A stretch of 64,000 bases of DNA, taken from the NCBI GenBank assembly GCA_963576735.1, contig OY755175.1:8076401-8140400 (forward strand). The letters run 5' to 3'. The stretch's first letter is position 1. Every line of letters begins with the position of its first letter. A model generated the notes under the pieces. The model worked only from the letters and a program-made list of their open reading frames with translations, was not told where the DNA came from and ran no database searches. This DNA is from Bedellia somnulentella. Lineage: Eukaryota; Arthropoda; Insecta; Lepidoptera; Bedelliidae. Made by a program: the position numbers and the translations under genes. Below are positions 23,831 through 34,448 of this stretch, piece after piece.

Positions 23831-24298
23831 GAATCGGACGGGGAATTAATTTATTGGGTTTTAGATCAAACATTTGTAATTATTACCGTTTAAATTTCAG
23901 AGAATCTTTTTTTTTTTTCGCGAAATGTTTGAGGTATAAGTATTGCTAAGTAAAAGTTATTATACACAGCCTAAAATTTGCTATATATTATCGATAATCT
24001 CACAGTTATTTAACATACATAATCTCAGATTATTAAACAAAGTCATTTAAACGTTACTCACACATTCTTAACTCACAGCGCACAGGTCAAGTTCAAACCA
24101 CCTGTTAACAGACATACACTTTTATTTGATAGCATAAGAAATATAGCGGATATGTTCACGATAAATGTAGATTTTTTTCCTTAATTTTTCCTACTTGGCT
24201 GCATTTCTTAACCCAGATTTTTTTTCAACTAAATATGTTTAAGTATGTGTAGGCTAAGAAATGAATAAAGTAGATAAAATAAAAATGATATGCTCTTA
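23831..24298. other. Unique AT-rich sequence
   Basis: Nothing recognised. Confidence 0.4.
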
Positions 24299-24378
24299 AA
24301 AAGGCCAGGATTACACAAACTTACGATCGATAGTCTATCCCTTCCCGAATGAAAACTAATGAGGTAAGCATAGTACGT
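24299..24378 (+). mobile_element. RTE-like LINE 3' tail fragment (family R)
   Basis: 'acacaaacttacgatcgata' and 'gaaaactaatgaggtaagca' correspond to the 'ACAAAGTGGCGATCGATAGT' to stop-and-tail region of the other family R pieces. Strongly decayed. Confidence 0.55.
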
Positions 24379-24397
24379 ATTGAAATTTAGGGAACCA

Positions 24398-24443
24398 CGG
24401 TACGAAATAGGGTAGGGCTATTTTAAGCCGGCACTACACAGCA
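24398..24443 (-). repeat. Family S head fragment
   Basis: Only the 5' terminal ~45 bp remain: 'gaaatagggtagggctat' and 'aagccggcactacacagc'. The rest is deleted. Confidence 0.6.
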
Positions 24444-24645
24444 TTTGGCGTATCATTATGCATTTAATAGTTGCATCTTAAGTTTGGAAGAATGCAAGAT
24501 GTAAATGTTTTAAATCATATTTTATTCAAAAGTTAAGACTACGAGTATTTTCAGTCAAAAGCTAAAAAAACATTTAAACATATTCAATGATACAGCAATG
24601 ACTTATAAAATACACAGAAAAAAAAATAGCTAATAACAATAAATC
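24444..24645. other. Downstream flank of the tRNA gene
   Basis: AT-rich. It holds a long A run on the plus strand (about 24618-24626), a possible back-up Pol III stop for the minus-strand tRNA gene. Nothing else recognised. Confidence 0.4.
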
Positions 24646-24649
24646 AAAA
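24646..24649 (-). terminator. Pol III T-run terminator of tRNA-Ile
   Basis: On the minus strand a TTTT run begins 4 bases after the discriminator base, the usual position for RNA polymerase III termination. A longer T run follows about 20 bases further on. Confidence 0.7.
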
Positions 24650-24653
24650 GAAA

Positions 24654-24745
24654 TGCTCCAGGTGAGGCTCGAACTCACAACCCCGGCATCGCTCACGAAC
24701 ACTGTCTTATAAGTACCGTGCGCTAACCAATTGCGCCACTGGAGC
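24654..24745 (-). tRNA. tRNA-Ile (anticodon UAU), with intron
   Basis: Decodes AUA isoleucine codons in cytoplasmic translation. On the minus strand all four arms form: acceptor GCTCCAG/CTGGAGC; D stem GCGC/GCGC with A box 'TGGCGCAATTGG'; anticodon stem CGGTA/TGCCG (one G-U); T arm with B box 'GAGTTCGAGCC'. The loop reads CT-TAT-A, placing the anticodon at 24709-24711. An 18-base intron follows position 37 (24690-24707), the standard site for eukaryotic tRNA splicing. Animal tRNA-Ile(UAU) genes are usually intron-bearing, which supports the identity. The discriminator base is A and CCA is not encoded, as expected in eukaryotes. A 68-codon minus-strand frame over it is spurious. It looks functional. 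Confidence 0.97.
24690..24707 (-). other. tRNA-Ile intron (18 bases)
   Basis: Lies one base 3' of the anticodon. Removing it restores a 7-base anticodon loop and a 5-bp anticodon stem. The boundary is ambiguous by one base because A stands on both sides. Confidence 0.9.
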
Positions 24746-25679
24746 GACGAGCGGCACGCCGAAATATAGGTTTGCGTCACTGAGAGGCTTCCCGTCCCTC
24801 CTCCCCCGCATACGTCGCGCTCGTCCTCGCTTAGATACGATTAGTTTATCATGTCACATTCATTGTTTATCAAACAAAACGAATGTAACTGAAAATAAAT
24901 GAGTGATAAAACTTTTGAGTGTGTGTTATCTACTAATTTATACAAAAACACGGATCTGAACTAATTATACGTCTAAAACCACGGAAATAAATAATGGTGA
25001 ATCGATCGTAGATATGCGGTAATTATAAAAACTAAAATAAACATTGGTTTTGATAATAATGGGCGAAGAAGGGTAGCTTAATTGGAAGGCTCGGCACACT
25101 TTATTAATTTATGGATTTCAGATAAACAAATAATAGAAAAAATAATAGATAAATAAAAGAAATGAAATTAAATGAGTTTTTTTGTGCCACGTGATTTAAG
25201 TGTTTATATTGATTCTTACCAAAGATTAGAGATCATAGTTAGCGTTGGAGTAAAGGTTATTTGATGTGAATTACGTATTTTAAGCGTTATCTTATTTAAA
25301 TTTTCCGTGTTAGAAATAACACTATCCCTTCTTTGTACGTGATTGTCGAACAAGTGGAGTTAGGGAAGGGTTAGTGGAATTTTAGTGATGGTTGTACTAT
25401 CAATTGTAACACGGCCAACGATCGAATTGTTGCTTCCTAAGTTCTGAAAACCTCTCTAGGGAATTGTAGCTCTGAGTATTGGCAGGTAGGAAGTTTATTG
25501 AAATATTCAGTTAGTTTAAAATTAAGTATACTAGTTCCATAGATCTGTAAGTACGGAATCTATTCTACAACTACGAGTACTTTGCACTAAGCCACGTTTA
25601 CTCAAAAGTGAAGTGTCATTACAAAAAATATGCTGCCATTAATGGGAGATCTGATTTTAAAACCTGTTTTGTTACTTTA
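24746..25679. other. Upstream flank of tRNA-Ile, then unique AT-rich sequence
   Basis: The first ~100 bp are CpG- and C-rich ('ctcctcccccgcatacgtcg') and form the 5' flank of the minus-strand tRNA gene. The rest is AT-rich. A short family S tail-like piece ('ctctctagggaattgtagct') lies at about 25450-25475. Confidence 0.45.
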
Positions 25680-25887
25680 GTAGGGTTAGCTTGGAACAGC
25701 ACTAACCTATATCTTGGTGGCTAATCCCCTAGTCTAGGGCTTATAAGTGTTTATTAGGGGAAGTGGATGGAGAACCATCACCACCATCTTCTGTTTTACA
25801 ATTTTTCTCTACTTAGCTTCCAGAAGTGGCTGAGCAATTTCTAATTCTGATGCTCGGGTTCCCTTTTACAGGATTTAAAGCCGAGTT
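25680..25887 (+). repeat. Family S, old degraded copy
   Basis: 'ttagcttggaacagcactaa', 'ccatcaccaccatctt', 'cttccagaagtggctgag' and 'aggatttaaagccgag' match the S consensus in order, at roughly 70-75% by eye. No tail repeat. Confidence 0.65.
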
Positions 25888-25910
25888 TAACTCATAGTAA
25901 GTCACAAATA

Positions 25911-26383
25911 CGAGGGGTATGCCAAAAGAAACTAGATACTCAAAAATTATAAAATTTATTCTTTATTACAAGTATCGATCTTTTCAAAGTATTCACCCTG
26001 AGCACTTAAACACTTTTCCATATGTCTGAACCAATTGGAAAATACCTGTGACCACTCTTTTTTGGACACCTCAGAAATCTCGAAATTATAGGCAACCAGC
26101 GCATCTTCTTTGCTTTCAAACCTTTTCCCCTTTAGTTTTTCTTTGATTTTTGGAAACAACTTAAAATCACAAGGCGCTAGGTCAGGGGAATATGGCGGGT
26201 GAGGGAGAATTGACACATTTTTCGAGTTGAAAAAGTCTAGTGTTCTGGCAGACGTGTGCGGCGCCGCATTATCGTGGTGCCGGAGAAGGTGCCGGATTCC
26301 TGACTTTGGTCGCTTGTCACACCAAGCTGATATTACTCATGGAGCACAAACTGTCACATACCATTCGGAGTTCACCGAGATTA
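25911..26383 (-). mobile_element. Mariner element, 5'-truncated 3' end
   Basis: The 3' terminus 'cgaggggtatgccaaaag' (plus-strand reading) directly follows a TA dinucleotide, the mariner target. The rest holds the C-terminal half of the transposase gene and about 45 bp of non-coding end. The 5' half, including the DNA-binding domain and first catalytic Asp, is absent, so the copy cannot move itself. Confidence 0.85.
25956..26383 (-). pseudogene. Mariner transposase, C-terminal remnant
   Basis: DDE/D transposase of the mariner family, which cuts and pastes its element at TA sites. In one frame about 142 codons are readable, with 'HLLRHHDNAAPHTS' (second catalytic Asp), 'PYSPDLAPCD' (third catalytic Asp) and 'WFRHMEKCL' near the end. 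Exactly 34 residues separate the two Asp residues, the D34D spacing that defines mariner. A TGA stop interrupts the frame at 26337-26339, upstream of the second Asp, and the N-terminal part is missing. The longest Met-initiated part (86 codons) starts at 26216 and is not a real start. Dead copy. Confidence 0.9.
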
Positions 26384-26934
26384 CATCATACATACATACA
26401 TACACCGATACATACACGTACAGCACTGAAATGTATAAATAAGATCATTATATATAATCTCAAGTTCTTGTAAATACTTAGTTTTATTTTAGTTATTTAT
26501 GTTACTAGGAATAGGCATCAAAGGATATTCGATGTGGTAATCATATAACATTTCATTGAGGAGCCCATTAGCCAACTTCCAGCATCATCAGCCCCTGGTT
26601 ACATATATACCTTAGATCTACTCCTCAAAACGAGCCCATAGTTGACTGTTCTACCAATAATTTCCAATGGCTACTTTACAACTCTTAAGTTCTTAAGTTC
26701 AGTTCTTCTCAGTTAATAAACCATAATATACAATCATCGTGCACACTTTAGCAAAATTTCAGATCAATCGGCACCCTATAACAAATAAAATAAGAGTGTG
26801 TTTATTATCATCAAGAACGAAGGCGCCTTTACAACACAGTACTATAAATAATTATACAATAAAGGAAGAGAATAAATACAGTAAAAAAAAATGAAATGAA
26901 CATAATGCGCATCGAAATTAAAAATAACTCAAAC
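26384..26934. other. Unique AT-rich sequence
   Basis: A short (CATA)n run lies at the mariner breakpoint (about 26388-26402). Nothing else recognised. Confidence 0.4.
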
Positions 26935-27260
26935 TTTCACGTCTAATATCCCCGAAGGAATTGGCAGAGTTACTAATACTTCTGAACATCACGTGACATT
27001 TTCACGGTGTTCAGAGTACCCACGTTTTGCTTGGACAGTGTACTCACGTGATAGAGGGCAGGCCTATCGCCATTTTGTGCTAATACACTATCAAACGTCT
27101 AAGTCCAACTTAGCCGTGTGGGTTTCCTCACGATGTTTCCTTCACCTTTAAAGGCCTTGATAAATTATCCACAATTGGTGTGGGCCAGACCCGGGATTTG
27201 AACCCACATCTTCAGCACGATACGCGGTGTTCTAACGACTGAGCCAAGTCGCACGGCTGA
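26935..27260 (-). repeat. tRNA-derived SINE family T, near full length
   Basis: Reads right to left. The tRNA-like head has A box 'TGGCTCAGTCGTTAGAACAC' and B box 'GGGTTCAAATCCC' (27180-27260). The body carries 'gatgtttccttcac', 'caggcctatcgcc' and 'tactcacgtgat', down to 'tatccccgaaggaattgg'. The internal Pol III promoter is still recognisable. Confidence 0.85.
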
Positions 27261-27916
27261 ACTAGAAAAATCTCTATTCAATAGCACAGTACAATTGACT
27301 AAAGCAATCGAATACTTAGTTTGTCCAAGTTAGTAAGGAACCGATAACTGCGATATTGCGATCCGTATCTCCTTGGATATTGTAAATAAGTGATATCTCG
27401 GATGTATCCATCCCCGGATAAAATGGTACAAAATCAACAGAGTGACTTGCTCCACTATTTGCATTTGATAGCCTTCTCGTATAGGTGTCTGTGGAACGGT
27501 AAACAACTAATAATATCTTCCATACTGTCAAGGCCAAGTATATTTACAAGTGATAGTTGAAAGATTGTGAATGTTTGATACGATAAAAATGGTCTTATTA
27601 CATTCGTCCTTCCCACGAATTCACCTTCCTGTAAATATTGACTTGATAAATGAAGCTGATTTTAGTGGATCAAATGTCGTGTTTATCGGATTTATTTTAG
27701 TAAAGCGAATTGTAAGGTGTCCTATTTTTATTTGAGTTTGTAAGAAGAAATATTTGGTTAGGCACAAAAATGATTAAACATAGAAATGTATAGTTCAATT
27801 TTATGAGCTATTAAGAGTTGATTTATTGTAAGTTGAGTAATGAGGGCATTTTTTCTAGGGCGGTAGGTAAATTGGAAACAAAGGCTAATGATATACATTA
27901 TTATTGGATGATAATC
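27261..27916. other. Unique sequence
   Basis: A 73-codon minus frame (27316-27537) shows no domain. No repeat recognised. Confidence 0.35.
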
Positions 27917-28551
27917 CTTTTTAGGGTTCCGTAGCCAAATGGCAAAAACGGGACCCTTATAGATTCGTCATGTCTGTCTGTCTGTCCGTCCGTCCGTCCG
28001 TCCGTCCGTATGTCACAGCCAGTTTATTCCGAAACTATAAGAACTATATTATTGGAAATTGATGCGTAGATGTATTCTGTAAACCGCATTAAGATTTTAA
28101 AATAAAATCTGAAAAAAAAACCAAAATTTTTAGGGTTCCCCATACATAGAACTGAAACTCAAATTTTTTTTTTTCATCAAACCTTATCGTGTGGGGTATC
28201 TATCAAAAGGTATTTGAAAATGATGTTGAGGTTTCTTATATCATTTTTTTCAAAACTGAATAGTTTGCGCGAGAGACTTTTTCAAAGTGCTAAAATGTGT
28301 GTCCCCCCCCCCGTAACTTCTAAAATATGGGCATGATAATACTGAAAAAAATATATGATGTGTATTACTATACAAACTACTAACGAAAATTGGTTTGAAT
28401 GAGATCTAGCCCGTAGTTCTATTTTTAAACGTCATAAATCAAAATACTTACCTAATTTGGCTCCCATGATTTTCACACAAACGGGATTTTCTATATATAT
28501 GATAGTACGGAACCCTTAGTGCGCGATCCGACTCGCACTTGGCCGGTTTTT
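27917..28551. mobile_element. MINE-2-like MITE with (GTCY)n microsatellite, copy 2
   Basis: Nearly identical to the element at 20179-20816 in the same orientation, with the same ends ('agggttccgtagcc', 'cttggccggtttt') and the GTCT/GTCC run at about 27971-28009. It keeps the original 'acctaatttggctcccatga' that copy 1 replaced with a palindrome. No coding capacity. Confidence 0.85.
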
Positions 28552-29186
28552 CATTCATTCATAAATTCACACCCACTAACTTTCACATGTGATGATTGAT
28601 GAAGTACTCCATAAATAGTTTGCACAAATAAAAGAGAAAATAATATTCCCATGGTCCCAACAACCTTTTATTAACTTCCCAAAAGATGCGATCCTGAAAC
28701 TTTCTCACCATCTAAATCAGGTGTAGATCATGCGTTGATATTTGTAATTGGTGTACGTGTATGCAAAAAATCCTCTGGAATGGAATGGAATCCAGCCCGT
28801 AGCAGGTAGCTATGCTATTACGCGAACCAATTCATTCCACACTGAATTGCCTGATGAAAAAATGACCATTGTATTTGACTGAGAACAGGTTCCGAGCCGA
28901 GCTATCTCGCCGTTTGGAAATCGAAACATGCATGCAAAATAAAACTAACACGGGGCAATTTATCGTGTTTCGGCATTCGAGATTCGAGGAAAATGCGCTA
29001 GATTGATGGTATGTGTGCTCAACTGAATTTCGAAAGAATTTATTTCCTGTTTTCAAACTGAGAGTAAACATTATATTCGCGGTATATATTGCCGAATGGG
29101 TTACAAAGATAATATAAGAAAAATATTGAGAAATTTTGACTTCTGGGATTTAAGTCTCTCACCTGGGGGGGGGGGGTGTACTTATT
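28552..29186. other. Unique sequence
   Basis: A 79-codon minus frame (28832-29071) without domain, and a G13-like homopolymer at about 29166-29177. Nothing else. Confidence 0.35.
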
Positions 29187-29411
29187 CATACACACATACT
29201 GACGACTATACTGCCAAAAAGTGGGTATCTAGAGGTTCGGAATTAGAAATTCCCCAGCCACTTTTGTAAAGTGGGCAAAAGATTGTAAAATAAAGTTTGT
29301 ACGTTATGGATATGCCGCCACATCGCCCGAACTATTACTTAAAAACCCTTAATTTCCTAAGTCCCATCTGACAACATCCGTGGATTTTTACTCTAAGGCG
29401 ATACTACACAT
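29187..29411 (-). repeat. Family S, old degraded copy
   Basis: 'agaaattccccagccacttt', 'aaaataaag', 'cacatcgcccgaac' and 'taagtcccatctgacaac' follow the consensus order. The head 'ctaaggcgatactacaca' is still readable. Confidence 0.7.
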
Positions 29412-29544
29412 CAAAGTACCTGAACTGAGTAGCACGTGAGCTGCCTACATTGCGCTTAGTAACTCAGGTCATCTGCCAGAGCAATACTACAGCCGCATCA
29501 GCAATCGACACAGCCACTCACGTGTGCTGACTCTTTATTTATAA
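29412..29544. other. Short spacer
   Basis: GC-balanced unique sequence between two S copies. Nothing recognised. Confidence 0.4.
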
Positions 29545-29787
29545 TATACATACATATACTCACGGCTATAAATCCCAAAAAGGGGTAACCAGAGCTTCAG
29601 AGCTAGACACTCCTCAGCCACTTTTGGAAAATTGAGTGGGGAAAAGATAGTTAAATAAAGGTTGTTGGTGATGGGTCTCCAACCACATTGCCCAAAAATC
29701 CCTTAAAAGCCCCAATACCGTTAGTCGTCTCTTACGCACACCCACTGGAAGAAATAGGGTAGTGCTATTCTAAGCCGACATTACACA
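29545..29787 (-). repeat. Family S repeat, full length
   Basis: 'atacatacatatactcacgg' tail, 'agagcttcagagctag', 'aataaaggttgttggtgat', 'accgttagtcgtctcttac', head 'taagccgacattacaca'. It combines left-part words of the 'cttcagagct' subfamily with right-part words of the 'accgttagtcg' subfamily. Confidence 0.88.
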
Positions 29788-29912
29788 CCAAATTTTTAGT
29801 ATAAAATTACAATAAAAAACAAAGTTGTATTTCCCTACTATAGGAACAATAGTTTACTGTTCACCTTAGCCTAAGAGTAAATACAATAATCACTCATTCA
29901 TGGACTATATTT

Positions 29913-30091
29913 TTACATACATATACTCACGGCTTTAAATACCAAAAAGGGGTAACCAGAGCTTCAGAGCTAGAAACTCCTCAACCACATTTGGAAATTG
30001 ATAGGGGAGAAGATGGTAGAAATAAAGAATCGTTGGTGATGGGTCTTCAACCGCATCGCTCAAAAACCACCTAAAAAAGCCCCATATCCTA
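29913..30091 (-). repeat. Family S repeat, head missing (5'-truncated)
   Basis: Tail and left two-thirds present ('agcttcagagctagaaactc', 'aataaagaatcgttggtgat'), stopping after 'aaaaaagccccatatcc'. This is 5' truncation, as expected for reverse-transcribed copies. An isolated S-like piece ('tgaggcgattaagggttccg') lies at about 30210-30230. Confidence 0.8.
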
Positions 30092-30382
30092 TATGTTTAA
30101 TAGTAGATTATTCAAATGAAAAAGAAGCAAAAATCCAGTTTGATTACGTTAATTTTCCGTCTCGATCGAATCCATGACTTACTACAACTACCTCACGTCT
30201 ATTTGTCGTATGAGGCGATTAAGGGTTCCGGGGCGTAAAACTAAAGACAACCTAATTTAATAAAAAGGTCACTGGTGCTGCTAACTGCAACTTTACTACA
30301 TTTTCTGTGGTTATCCTTAAATTGTACTCATATTATGTTCTTAAACACATCTCCTGAGAAGGCAATAGGCAATAAATATAAA
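30092..30382. other. Unique sequence
   Basis: Only the S-like scrap near 30210 is recognisable. Confidence 0.35.
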
Positions 30383-30607
30383 TTTATTTATTCTTTATTT
30401 ATTAGTAATAATCCCCACATGAGGTTTTCATGAACAAAAAGATTTGAATTATGTGATAGTTAGGCGTTTTCAACATTTGCATTCTATCTGAAAAGGTAGA
30501 CAAGTGGCCTTCCGAATTAGTAAAAAATTCGGAGGTAGGAAACGCAAACACTACTTAAACGTGTAAACGAAATAAAGGATAGAAGAATTTCGCACTGGCA
30601 GCCAACT

Positions 30608-30680
30608 GACACGGTAGCTCAGTTGGCAGAGCGTCCGGGGCGTTTACCCGAGGTCGCGGGTTCGATCCCCGCCTGTGTCG
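30608..30680 (+). tRNA. tRNA-like sequence 1 (possible Thr-CGU, degenerate anticodon arm)
   Basis: 73 bases with acceptor GACACGG/CTGTGTC (one G-U), D stem GCTC/GAGC, T stem GCGGG/CCCGC, A box 'TAGCTCAGTTGG' and B box 'GGTTCGATCCC'. By canonical numbering positions 34-36 read CGT, but the stem TCCGG/ACCCG does not pair. A shifted 4-bp CGGG/CCCG stem gives a loop with C at position 33. So three arms are good and the anticodon arm is not. It could be a tRNA pseudogene, a SINE head or a tRNA-like RNA. A T5 run (30684-30688) would stop Pol III. Confidence 0.55.
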
Positions 30681-30683
30681 AAA

Positions 30684-30688
30684 TTTTT
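30684..30688 (+). terminator. T5 Pol III terminator after tRNA-like 1
   Basis: Five T residues begin three bases after the tRNA-like 3' end. Confidence 0.6.
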
Positions 30689-30919
30689 CTTTCCTTTATT
30701 TATTCTTTATTTATTAGTAATAATCCCCACATGAGGTTTTCATGAACAAAAAGATTTGAATTATGTGATAGTTAGGCGTTTTCAACATTTGCATTCTATC
30801 TGAAAAGGTAGACAAGTGGCCTTCCGAATTAGTAAAAAATTCGGAGGTAGGAAACGCAAACACTACTTAAACGTGTAAACGAAATAAAGGATAGAAGAAT
30901 TTCGCACTGGCAGCCAACT

Positions 30920-30992
30920 GACACGGTAGCTCAGTTGGCAGAGCGTCCGGGGCGTTTACCCGAGGTCGCGGGTTCGATCCCCGCCTGTGTCG
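30920..30992 (+). tRNA. tRNA-like sequence 2 (identical to copy 1)
   Basis: Second unit of the 312-bp tandem. All 73 bases match copy 1, including intact A and B boxes and the same non-pairing anticodon stem, so the odd arm was present before the duplication. It is also followed by a T5 run, at 30996-31000. Confidence 0.55.
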
Positions 30993-30995
30993 AAA

Positions 30996-31000
30996 TTTTT
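30996..31000 (+). terminator. T5 Pol III terminator after tRNA-like 2
   Basis: Same spacing as in the first unit. Confidence 0.6.
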
Positions 31001-31075
31001 CTTTCCTTTATTTATTCTTTATTTATTAGTAATAATCCCCACATGAGGTTTTCATGAACAAAAAGATTTGAATTA

Positions 31076-31935
31076 GGAACCTGTTAAGTTTCATTCTTTA
31101 ATAGAGTAAAATAAAACATATTCCTTATGTTCAGAGATTAATGCCCCAAGTATTTAATATATTAAAAAATATGGGAATGAGATATCGCTGCCACTGGGGT
31201 TCTAAATGCATCTCTCAATGATTACATGAAAATCCTGCTATCCTAACTATGCTATTCCCCTTCTTTGACGCATACGAAAAAGAAATAAGTTTTTGTTATT
31301 TTCAGTTGATCTATTTCATAACTACTGATCCTAACGTCTCGCAAGTATTATTTATCAATGAAAAATAGTTGTGACGTTAATATCACGAACTTGATTTTCT
31401 TTCCCCGAAATTTCACTGAAGTGACCTGATTGACCTTTATCCCTACCTACCCACTTATATACTCACTCTATATTACGGAAATATCCAAGCAACAATGGTG
31501 ATAAACTTACCCAAAAGTGAAATCGTTAGAATTTGAAATAGGGACTCCTTGAACTTATAACATACCTTATATTTCCATAAAAATACATAATCTAAATACA
31601 AGTTCTACATTTGATTTTCTTTAAAGGTTCCTATAGTCATTGCACACTATAATCCGATGTTTAACTTGTATTAGCAACTGGACCTTGGTCCAACGTTGAC
31701 ATTAAGGGACTGTTCCTATGATCGTATTTGATAATTGCCGAATTGTTGAAATTCCATATAACAGACACCTAAATGAACAAGTCAGCAAAAAGTGTCACGT
31801 GAATTCTTTGCTTAAATTACTGCTGAGTATATTTTAAACACTTGCAGTTTTATATTTATCGTATTTCTGGTTGTTACTCAGACCTAATTTTAAAATATTT
31901 ACATGATTATTAAATTTCATAAGTTTTGATTTTTG
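31076..31935. other. Unique AT-rich sequence
   Basis: Nothing recognised. Confidence 0.4.
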
Positions 31936-32133
31936 CTGTATCGCAATAACCGCCTTAGAATCGCACTAATTTATTATTTCCGTAAGTGTAGAGGCGACCT
32001 AGGTTTTTTGGGGCTTCTTAATTGGTTTTTGGAGGATGTGGCTGGAGACCCATCACCTACCATTCTATATTTTACGTCACGTCTATCTCTGGAGCTCTGG
32101 CTACCCTATTTGGGATGTAAAGACGTGAGTATA
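31936..32133 (+). repeat. Family S, degraded copy
   Basis: 'ccgccttagaatcgcactaa', 'gaggcgacctagg', 'ggatgtggctggagacccat', 'gagctctggctaccctattt' and 'gacgtgagtata' keep the S order. The middle third is shortened. A 100-codon frame across it is spurious. Confidence 0.75.
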
Positions 32134-33599
32134 AAAAGGGGAGACTGGCACCTGACGCGAGTAACGTATAAAGCATGGATATACGGTTTTGCAAGACATT
32201 ACGATTGCAAACTGTTTTATTTTATGAACCTTTAATTTAGCATATTGGTCCAAATGTAAATAATAAAATTAATTTTTAGTCTGCGCCCACATACCAGTTA
32301 AACCTTCAGTGCAGGTAACTTCTATTCTAGCAGCCGTAAAATAATTTTCATTAAATATATCAGAAAATACAAATAGGATACGAAACCATACATATGTTTG
32401 TTGATTTTATTAAGGAATATAAATTTAACAAGAAAAAAAAGTGATGAAAATAGAAATATAAATCAAGTCAGAATAAAATGTGTATGATATGTTAAGGATA
32501 TGAAACTAAACTGACCAATAACGTGTTTCTACATTTGCTGAAGACCACACCACATCACATGAAAATTAAATATTATTAAAAAAACAATTTAAAAACTATA
32601 ATAATAAATTCCATTGAAACACAGATTCCGAGCAGAATATGCAATCGATAAAGCTCCTAACCTTTGTACAACAATAAATAAAAGCATTCCGTCGTCAACA
32701 TGAATGAAGTTAAAGCTCTTTGAAAAGGATCTTGTTTTGTTTATTCAGATCGGCCATAATGAAAAACCACATTGAAGCTCAGGTGAGCACCTGTCAAGGC
32801 GCCCAGGGCAGAGCGCCGTGGGATTGCTCAGGTAGACTAAGGAAAGATGAATGGATTCTTAAAATTGGAACATGTACGATTCATGTCCATTATTGTCAAC
32901 TGTAGAAATACTCGACACTCATCACAGACACATTTTGTCTGGAGATTCATTGTTTACGTTTTCGGTGGTTTTGTTTAAACGAGGCTCTTTTTTAACATTG
33001 AATTGGCTACTGCATATAGTTGAAAACGTCGCTTATACTTCAATTGACCTGAAATTTAAATGAAACATTAGTTATATAAATTACCCGATTTCTTACCCCT
33101 TTCGATGATAAGAGATGCAGTAACTTAATTGGAACATATAAGAACCCCATCACCAACGAAGTGTCATTTCACTATCTTATCCTCTAGTATCCAAATATTA
33201 CTACGGAATTTTAAATTTTAACTATTTTAAACCCTTTTTATTAATATAGCAATGTTTATAACCGAGGTAAGGCAAAATGCCTTGCGCTGCTAGACGTGCG
33301 TGTTACTGTCGAATGTAAATAGTGCAAAAACTATTAACTCTATTTTTCAAAGGCCAAAACCCGGCATCTCCTTTTAAATCTTAATATATTAAACAAACAA
33401 AACATGTATGAACCGCATGATCGATGTCCCACTACACGTGTCTCTGTGATCGCCGACAGACTTACAACTACCATGTTCTAGGTGCTCCTTTGTCGGTTCA
33501 CCAAAACTGATCTTGTCAATGATTTTATTTTCATGCCATAAAAGAGGCACGCATAACGAAAGCTCGGAACGCTTTATGTAGGCAGAAGCCCACTCAAAT
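32134..33599. other. Unique AT-rich sequence with a possible S remnant
   Basis: Around 33090-33215 'acccctttcgatgat' and 'aaccccatcaccaacgaagt' hint at a very old plus-strand S copy. Otherwise nothing recognised. Confidence 0.35.
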
Positions 33600-34448
33600 A
33601 TATTCCGTGTTTCAATTTTTCTCCATATCTGGTGCGGTGTGATGCAGTGCTCGTGTTCTCTGATGCAGATATGCTAAGAACGTGCGGAACCAGCCGCCAT
33701 TGTAGGCGTCGACAGCGCGCCAGCTCCTTGCCTTGTCGCGTACCGTACTCGATGAGATTTATTTACTTTGGCCCCCTTTGTCTCTGCTTATGTATCAAAA
33801 TGCTCGACTGTATTAACTTTGCTTCTATGTCTCATATATCTAATTGTTTGGGATTGGAAATAATTTGGTATTAAGATGTGGTGACCAAAAGTGTTTGGGA
33901 CCCATGTTAAGTAGAAGATTTTCAATAATTGTCCCGTATTATAAAGAATAATGAATATAATTACGTGACAAACATACAAGTATATGACTGCAAAAGAAAA
34001 CAATTACATTCTTTTAACGCCGTACATAATATTCCATTTTCGCGACAACGAAATAATCGAGTAAGTGTGATTTAGCACTTTGTTGATTTTATCCACATTC
34101 CGGGGACCTTGTACAATACCCGAGTCGCGTATCGCCGCAATAAGAAATTCCAATAATCTTTTTGAAAGCGAATAAAAGACGATTTCGGAAAAAAAACATC
34201 GGTACAGGTTATTGTCCAAGAATAAAAGAGGAACAATACGCGCAGAATCCAGTTAAGCGTCACAGACTGTTTTACCTGTTTCATGTGCATTTGGCGCGCG
34301 CGACACGTCTACCTACACTTCGCCGGTAATTACAAGATAAATATGTTATAAGTACTTTCTCGCATTTTTATTTATTATACGAGTAAATATACATGAGTAC
34401 GTGCTCCCATTACGTACGATTTTCCATTTCAGTTTAATTTTTCCTGAA
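33600..34448. other. Unique sequence with GC-elevated part
   Basis: 33620-33770 is GC-richer and open for 80 codons on the plus strand, no domain. 34004-34290 has two overlapping 71-72-codon minus frames, no domain. 34280-34320 is CG-rich ('ggcgcgcgcgacacgtc'). Confidence 0.3.

Larger units (their letters stand above)
30383..31075 (+). repeat. 312-bp tandem repeat, 2.2 copies, each full unit with a tRNA-like gene
   Basis: 'ttctttatttattagtaata' begins at 30391, 30703 and 31015, an exact 312-bp period. The first two units look identical base for base by eye. The third stops after 'gatttgaatta'. Each full unit contains a short hairpin ('ccgaatt..aattcgg') and then a tRNA-like sequence followed by a T5 run. 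The identity points to a very recent duplication. Confidence 0.93.

Noticed and set aside
27180..27260. Minus-strand tRNA gene
   Set aside because: A and B boxes are present but acceptor pairing fails and the sequence continues into the family T SINE body.
30383..31075. CRISPR-like or satellite array
   Set aside because: Only 2.2 units of 312 bp without spacer/repeat structure, in eukaryotic DNA.
33090..33215. Another family S copy
   Set aside because: Only two short words match; too weak to list as its own feature.
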